Source: Methanomassiliicoccales archaeon (lineage in GTDB: Archaea; Thermoplasmatota; Thermoplasmata; SG8-5). Taken from it: a DNA stretch of 7,669 nucleotides. Below the pieces are notes generated by a model. That model was not told where the DNA came from, did no database searches, and saw only the letters and a program-made list of their open reading frames with translations. Numbering within the stretch: position 1 is the stretch's first letter; each line of letters starts with the position of its first letter. Shown piece by piece: positions 5,875 to 7,669 of this stretch. The stretch spans positions 1-7,669 of the forward strand of contig DAOVXH010000082.1 of assembly GCA_030636255.1 (NCBI GenBank), given 5' to 3'. The position numbers were made by a program, and so were the translations under genes.

Positions 5875-6633
5875 ATGAGAATAATTTCCTGGAACGTGAA
5901 CGGCATCCGCGCCGTGGAGCGTAAGAAAGCTCTTGACTGGTTCTATGAGCAGGAGCCAGACATCCTCTGTTTGCAGGAAACAAAGGCCATGAAAGAGCAG
6001 CTTTCCAAGACCCTTGCAGAACCATCTGGCTATCATGCGTATTTTCATTCTGCTGAAAAGAAAGGGTACAGCGGCACAGCTATATTCACAAAGAAAAAGC
6101 CAATGAATGTTTCAAATAACATCGGGGTAGAGGAATTTGACAGGGAAGGCCGGGTAATAAATGCAGAATTTGATGATTTTTTCCTGTTCAATGTGTATTT
6201 TCCCAATGGCAGGGCCAAGCCTGAGCGGCTTGTCTACAAGCTGGAGTTTTATGATGAATTTCTGAAGGTTATTGACAAGGCCAGAAAGAAGAAGCCAGTG
6301 ATTTTCTGCGGAGACCTTAACACCGCCCATAAGCCAATAGATTTGGCCCACCCCAAGGAGAATGAAATTAATTCAGGTTTCCTGCCAATAGAGAGGGAAT
6401 GGATTGACAAGGTTATCCAGCATGGGTACACTGATACACTCAGGCAGTTTGATGACTCACCGGAAAACTATTCCTGGTGGGATTACAAGACCAGAGCTAG
6501 AGAACGAAATGTCGGCTGGAGACTGGATTATTTTTTCGTGTCCCAGGAGATGCTTCCCAGGTTGAAAAATGCGTTCATCATGTCTGATATTATGGGTTCC
6601 GACCACTGTCCAGTGGGTATTGATATTGGATAA
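5875..6633 (+). CDS. xth: Exodeoxyribonuclease III / class II AP endonuclease
   Basis: This enzyme cuts DNA on the 5' side of abasic sites in base excision repair and usually also has 3'-5' exonuclease and 3'-phosphatase activity. The 252-aa product is a complete ExoIII/APE1-type member. Active-site motifs are in order: ISWNVNGIR with N7; LQETK with metal-binding E35; NVYFPNG with catalytic Y108; GDLNTAH with D147 and N149; the lesion-binding WWDYKTRARERNVGWRLDYF with D218; and GSDHCPV with D243 and H244. No key residue is missing. The ATG at 5875 is preceded by GGTGA at 5867-5871, 3 nt away. A C/D box sRNA lies in the 169-nt upstream spacer, so the mRNA leader may overlap or follow it. Downstream it converges on the tandem small-protein genes. 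Confidence 0.95.
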   Translation: MRIISWNVNGIRAVERKKALDWFYEQEPDILCLQETKAMKEQLSKTLAEPSGYHAYFHSAEKKGYSGTAIFTKKKPMNVSNNIGVEEFDREGRVINAEFDDFFLFNVYFPNGRAKPERLVYKLEFYDEFLKVIDKARKKKPVIFCGDLNTAHKPIDLAHPKENEINSGFLPIEREWIDKVIQHGYTDTLRQFDDSPENYSWWDYKTRARERNVGWRLDYFFVSQEMLPRLKNAFIMSDIMGSDHCPVGIDIG

Positions 6634-6637
6634 GCCA

Positions 6638-6670
6638 GGGCTTGCACTGACTTAAATGAAATGATAGCCC
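6638..6670. other. Weak inverted repeat in the convergent gap after xth
   Basis: GGGCT at 6638-6642 can pair with AGCCC at 6666-6670 across a 23-nt loop. It sits in the 48-nt gap between the ends of xth and the last small ORF and could mark a shared 3' end. Five base pairs with a large loop may arise by chance, and no T tract accompanies it. Confidence 0.2.
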
Positions 6671-6681
6671 ACCATTATTAT

Positions 6682-6810
6682 TTAATATTCAATCAATGGG
6701 TTGTGCAGTATCCCAAATAGTGCAACTTCTGGCACTTCTATGGTGATTACTATGCTGTTTAACTCATTTCCGGTGTTTACTACTGGTACGAATGTTCCCA
6801 TTTGTGGCAT
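6682..6810 (-). CDS. Tandem small protein, copy C (42 aa), function unknown
   Basis: This is the last of three tandem paralogous mini-genes on the minus strand. The product begins MPQMGTFVPVVNTGNELNSI and continues VITIEVPEVALFGILHNPL. It is the most diverged copy: unlike A and B it has Met4, Leu17, Asn18, Ile20 and Glu28, and it ends in Glu-Tyr and TAA instead of TAG. Its ATG lies 143 nt from that of copy B, with GGAGAG just upstream. No signal peptide or cysteine is present, and the sequence is dominated by beta-forming stretches (TFVPVV, IVITIEV, VALFGIL). I recognise no family. Many nucleotide differences from the other copies fall in third positions of this frame, which supports real coding. 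Confidence 0.65.
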   Translation of the reverse strand: MPQMGTFVPVVNTGNELNSIVITIEVPEVALFGILHNPLIEY

Positions 6811-6821
6811 TTTAATCTCTC

Positions 6822-6953
6822 CTAAATCACTTCAATCATTGGATTGTGCAGTATCCCAAAGAGTGCTACATCTGGCACTTCAATGGTGATTACTACGCTG
6901 CTGTTCTCATTTCCGCCATTAATGACTGGCAAGAATGTTCCTACTTGTGGCAT
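6822..6953 (-). CDS. Tandem small protein, copy B (43 aa), function unknown
   Basis: This is the middle mini-gene. The product begins MPQVGTFLPVINGGNENSSV, continues VITIEVPDVALFGILHNPM and ends IEVI. It differs from copy A at seven residues (8, 11, 13, 37, 39, 41, 42), most of them conservative. The chosen ATG at 6953 keeps the same distance to GGAGAG as in the other copies. An in-frame ATG two codons earlier (6959) overlaps the ribosome site and is less likely. The stop TAG of copy A forms the first bases of this gene's TAGGAGAG ribosome site, which suggests translational coupling. The stop of copy B stands in the same relation to copy C. Confidence 0.7.
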   Translation of the reverse strand: MPQVGTFLPVINGGNENSSVVITIEVPDVALFGILHNPMIEVI

Positions 6954-6964
6954 TTTCATCTCTC

Positions 6965-7096
6965 CTATATTCCATCAATCAATGGACTGTGCAGTATCCC
7001 AAAGAGTGCTACATCTGGCACTTCAATGGTGATTACTACGCTGCTGTTCTCATTTCCGGTGTTTACTACTGGCATGAATGTTCCTACTTGTGGCAT
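6965..7096 (-). CDS. Tandem small protein, copy A (43 aa), function unknown
   Basis: This is the promoter-proximal mini-gene. The product begins MPQVGTFMPVVNTGNENSSV, continues VITIEVPDVALFGILHSPL and ends IDGI. A ribosome site GGGAGAGAT at 7101-7109 and a TATA-like TTTAAATAT at 7137-7145 precede it, giving a short leader of about 19 nt. The product has no cysteine, signal peptide or obvious membrane helix. Alternating hydrophobic stretches suggest a small beta-structured or oligomerising protein, which is inference. Conservation of start, stop, length and ribosome site across three copies is the main evidence that the ORF is real. I do not recognise the family. Confidence 0.7.
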   Translation of the reverse strand: MPQVGTFMPVVNTGNENSSVVITIEVPDVALFGILHSPLIDGI

Positions 7097-7136
7097 ATTA
7101 ATCTCTCCCTATTTTTGACCTCTCAATTCTGATGTG

Positions 7137-7145
7137 ATATTTAAA
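7137..7145 (-). promoter_or_regulatory. Putative TATA box of the tandem small-protein operon
   Basis: On the minus strand TTTAAATAT is centred about 45 nt before the ATG of copy A. Transcription would begin near 7115 and include the GGGAGAGAT ribosome site. No comparable TATA box is seen before copies B and C, so the three genes are probably one transcript. Confidence 0.5.
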
Positions 7146-7215
7146 GAGTGGTTGGTTAGTCCACACTTAATCATTTTTGACAATGGGCTTTAAAACATGG
7201 GAATGATAACCATAA

Positions 7216-7224
7216 TTATATATA
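7216..7224 (+). promoter_or_regulatory. Putative TATA box of alba
   Basis: TTATATATA is the strongest TATA match in the 181-nt spacer between the small-protein array and alba. Transcription would start near 7245, giving a leader of about 30 nt before the ATG at 7278. Both divergent transcription units therefore have their own TATA element in this spacer. Confidence 0.55.
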
Positions 7225-7277
7225 CACATAATAGAAATTAAGGATGCTAATTATCCATATTTATGGGGGCAGGAAAC

Positions 7278-7559
7278 ATGGCAGACGATAAACCAGACAA
7301 TACAGTGTACATAGGCAAGAAACCAACAATGAACTATGTGCTGGCAGTGGCCACACAGTTCAATAGCGGTTCAGCAGACGTTACAATCAAGGCCAGAGGA
7401 AAATCAATCAGCAAGGCAGTTGATGTTGCCGAGATAGTGAGGAATCGTTTTGTCCAGGAAGCTAAAGTAGACGACATCCAAATAACAACAGAGGTCCTGG
7501 AGAATGATGATGGCAAGTCTTCAAATGTTTCTTCAATAGAGATATTCCTCAAGAAGTGA
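7278..7559 (+). CDS. albA: Alba, archaeal DNA/RNA-binding chromatin protein
   Basis: Alba is a small dimeric protein that coats and bridges DNA and also binds RNA. The 93-aa product carries the family signature NTVYIGKKPTMNYVLAVATQ, in which K14 and K15 match the loop lysines that contact nucleic acid and can be acetylated in Sulfolobus. It continues with VTIKARGKSISKAVDVAEIV, a C-terminal beta segment (DDIQITTEVLE) and the final strand SSIEIFLKK. An in-frame ATG at 7263 would add five residues (MGAGN). The ATG at 7278 is preferred because AGGA at 7271-7274 lies just upstream and family members normally begin close to the first strand. A TATA box lies at 7216-7224. Identification is secure. 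Confidence 0.95.
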   Translation: MADDKPDNTVYIGKKPTMNYVLAVATQFNSGSADVTIKARGKSISKAVDVAEIVRNRFVQEAKVDDIQITTEVLENDDGKSSNVSSIEIFLKK

Positions 7560-7592
7560 ACTTATCTGGTTAAGCATTTTAGAGGTTAATTC

Positions 7593-7669
7593 ATGGTATC
7601 AGAAGATTTTAAAGAAGGCATTGATGAGGCAATTTCCCAGATTGACCGGGAGTCCCTTAGTCAGTTCCA
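7593..7669 (+). CDS. Start of an unidentified gene downstream of alba (cut by window end)
   Basis: An ATG at 7593 opens a frame that stays open to the window edge, giving 25 complete codons beginning MVSEDFKEGIDEAISQIDRE. GAGGT at 7582-7586 lies 6 nt upstream as a ribosome site. The gap to the alba stop is 33 nt, so the two may be co-transcribed. The visible part is acidic and helical. Too little is present to name a family. Confidence 0.6.
   Translation, partial: MVSEDFKEGIDEAISQIDRESLSQF

Larger units (their letters stand above)
6682..7109 (-). repeat. Three tandem 143-bp units, each carrying a ribosome site and one small ORF
   Basis: The starts of the three small ORFs are at 7096, 6953 and 6810, exactly 143 nt apart. 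Each unit consists of a (G)GGAGAGAT ribosome site, a 42-43 codon ORF and an 11-nt gap in which the stop TAG merges with the next ribosome site (TAGGAGAG). Copies A and B are identical at nucleotide level over codons 14-36. A and C match each other exactly over codons 9-16, where B differs. The last unit ends at the stop codon at 6682 without a further copy. It is not a CRISPR array, because the repeat is long, coding and lacks spacers. Confidence 0.9.

Noticed and set aside
6682..7109. CRISPR array or insertion sequence
   Set aside because: The units are 143 bp, coding, and head-to-tail without unique spacers. No terminal inverted repeats or transposase are present.
6701..7132. Plus-strand frames of 62-90 codons across the repeat array
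   Set aside because: They arise because the 143-nt period is not a multiple of three, so frames run from unit to unit. They lack ribosome sites, and the substitution pattern fits the minus-strand mini-genes.
7148..7166. A hairpin or operator between the array and alba (GTGG with CCAC and a repeated GGTT)
   Set aside because: Only four base pairs support it, which is within chance expectation.

Overview
The window looks like chromosomal DNA of an archaeon, most likely a euryarchaeon and possibly Thermoplasmatota (the phylum is inference). The support is an Alba chromatin protein, an archaeal-type Elp3, the Tsr3 rRNA enzyme, a stand-alone Trm112 zinc protein, a KaiC/RecA-like protein fused to a long coiled coil, TATA boxes placed about 25-45 nt before starts, GGTGA-type ribosome sites, and a C/D box sRNA. 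No transposase, integrase, CRISPR array or tRNA was seen.

Layout. Positions 1-1125 (minus) hold the first 375 codons of elp3, which runs off the left edge. It diverges from 1291-3696 (plus), an 801-aa protein with a zinc ribbon, acidic Trp motifs, a long coiled coil and a degenerate KaiC-like domain. A hairpin at 3716-3742 separates this from a convergent TPR protein (3742-4485, minus). Next comes a 239-nt divergent spacer with a GC-rich island, then trm112 (4725-4904, plus), which meets tsr3 (4901-5398, minus) tail to tail with overlapping stop codons. Upstream of tsr3 is a small two-helix membrane protein (5430-5705, minus). The spacer 5706-5874 carries a C/D box sRNA, followed by the exonuclease III/AP endonuclease gene xth (5875-6633, plus). 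At 6682-7109 (minus) there are three tandem 143-bp units, each encoding a 42-43 aa protein of unknown function. The window ends with alba (7278-7559, plus) and the start of an unknown gene.

Shared theme. Several genes act on the translation machinery. Elp3 modifies tRNA U34, Trm112 activates methyltransferases, Tsr3 modifies the small-subunit rRNA near the P site, and the sRNA is predicted to direct 2'-O-methylation of the 16S residue equivalent to E. coli C1402, also at the P site. Xth and Alba concern DNA repair and packaging. The least expected elements are the tandem mini-gene array, whose stop codons are embedded in the next ribosome site, and the sRNA between divergent genes. No complete new defence or metabolic system was recognised.
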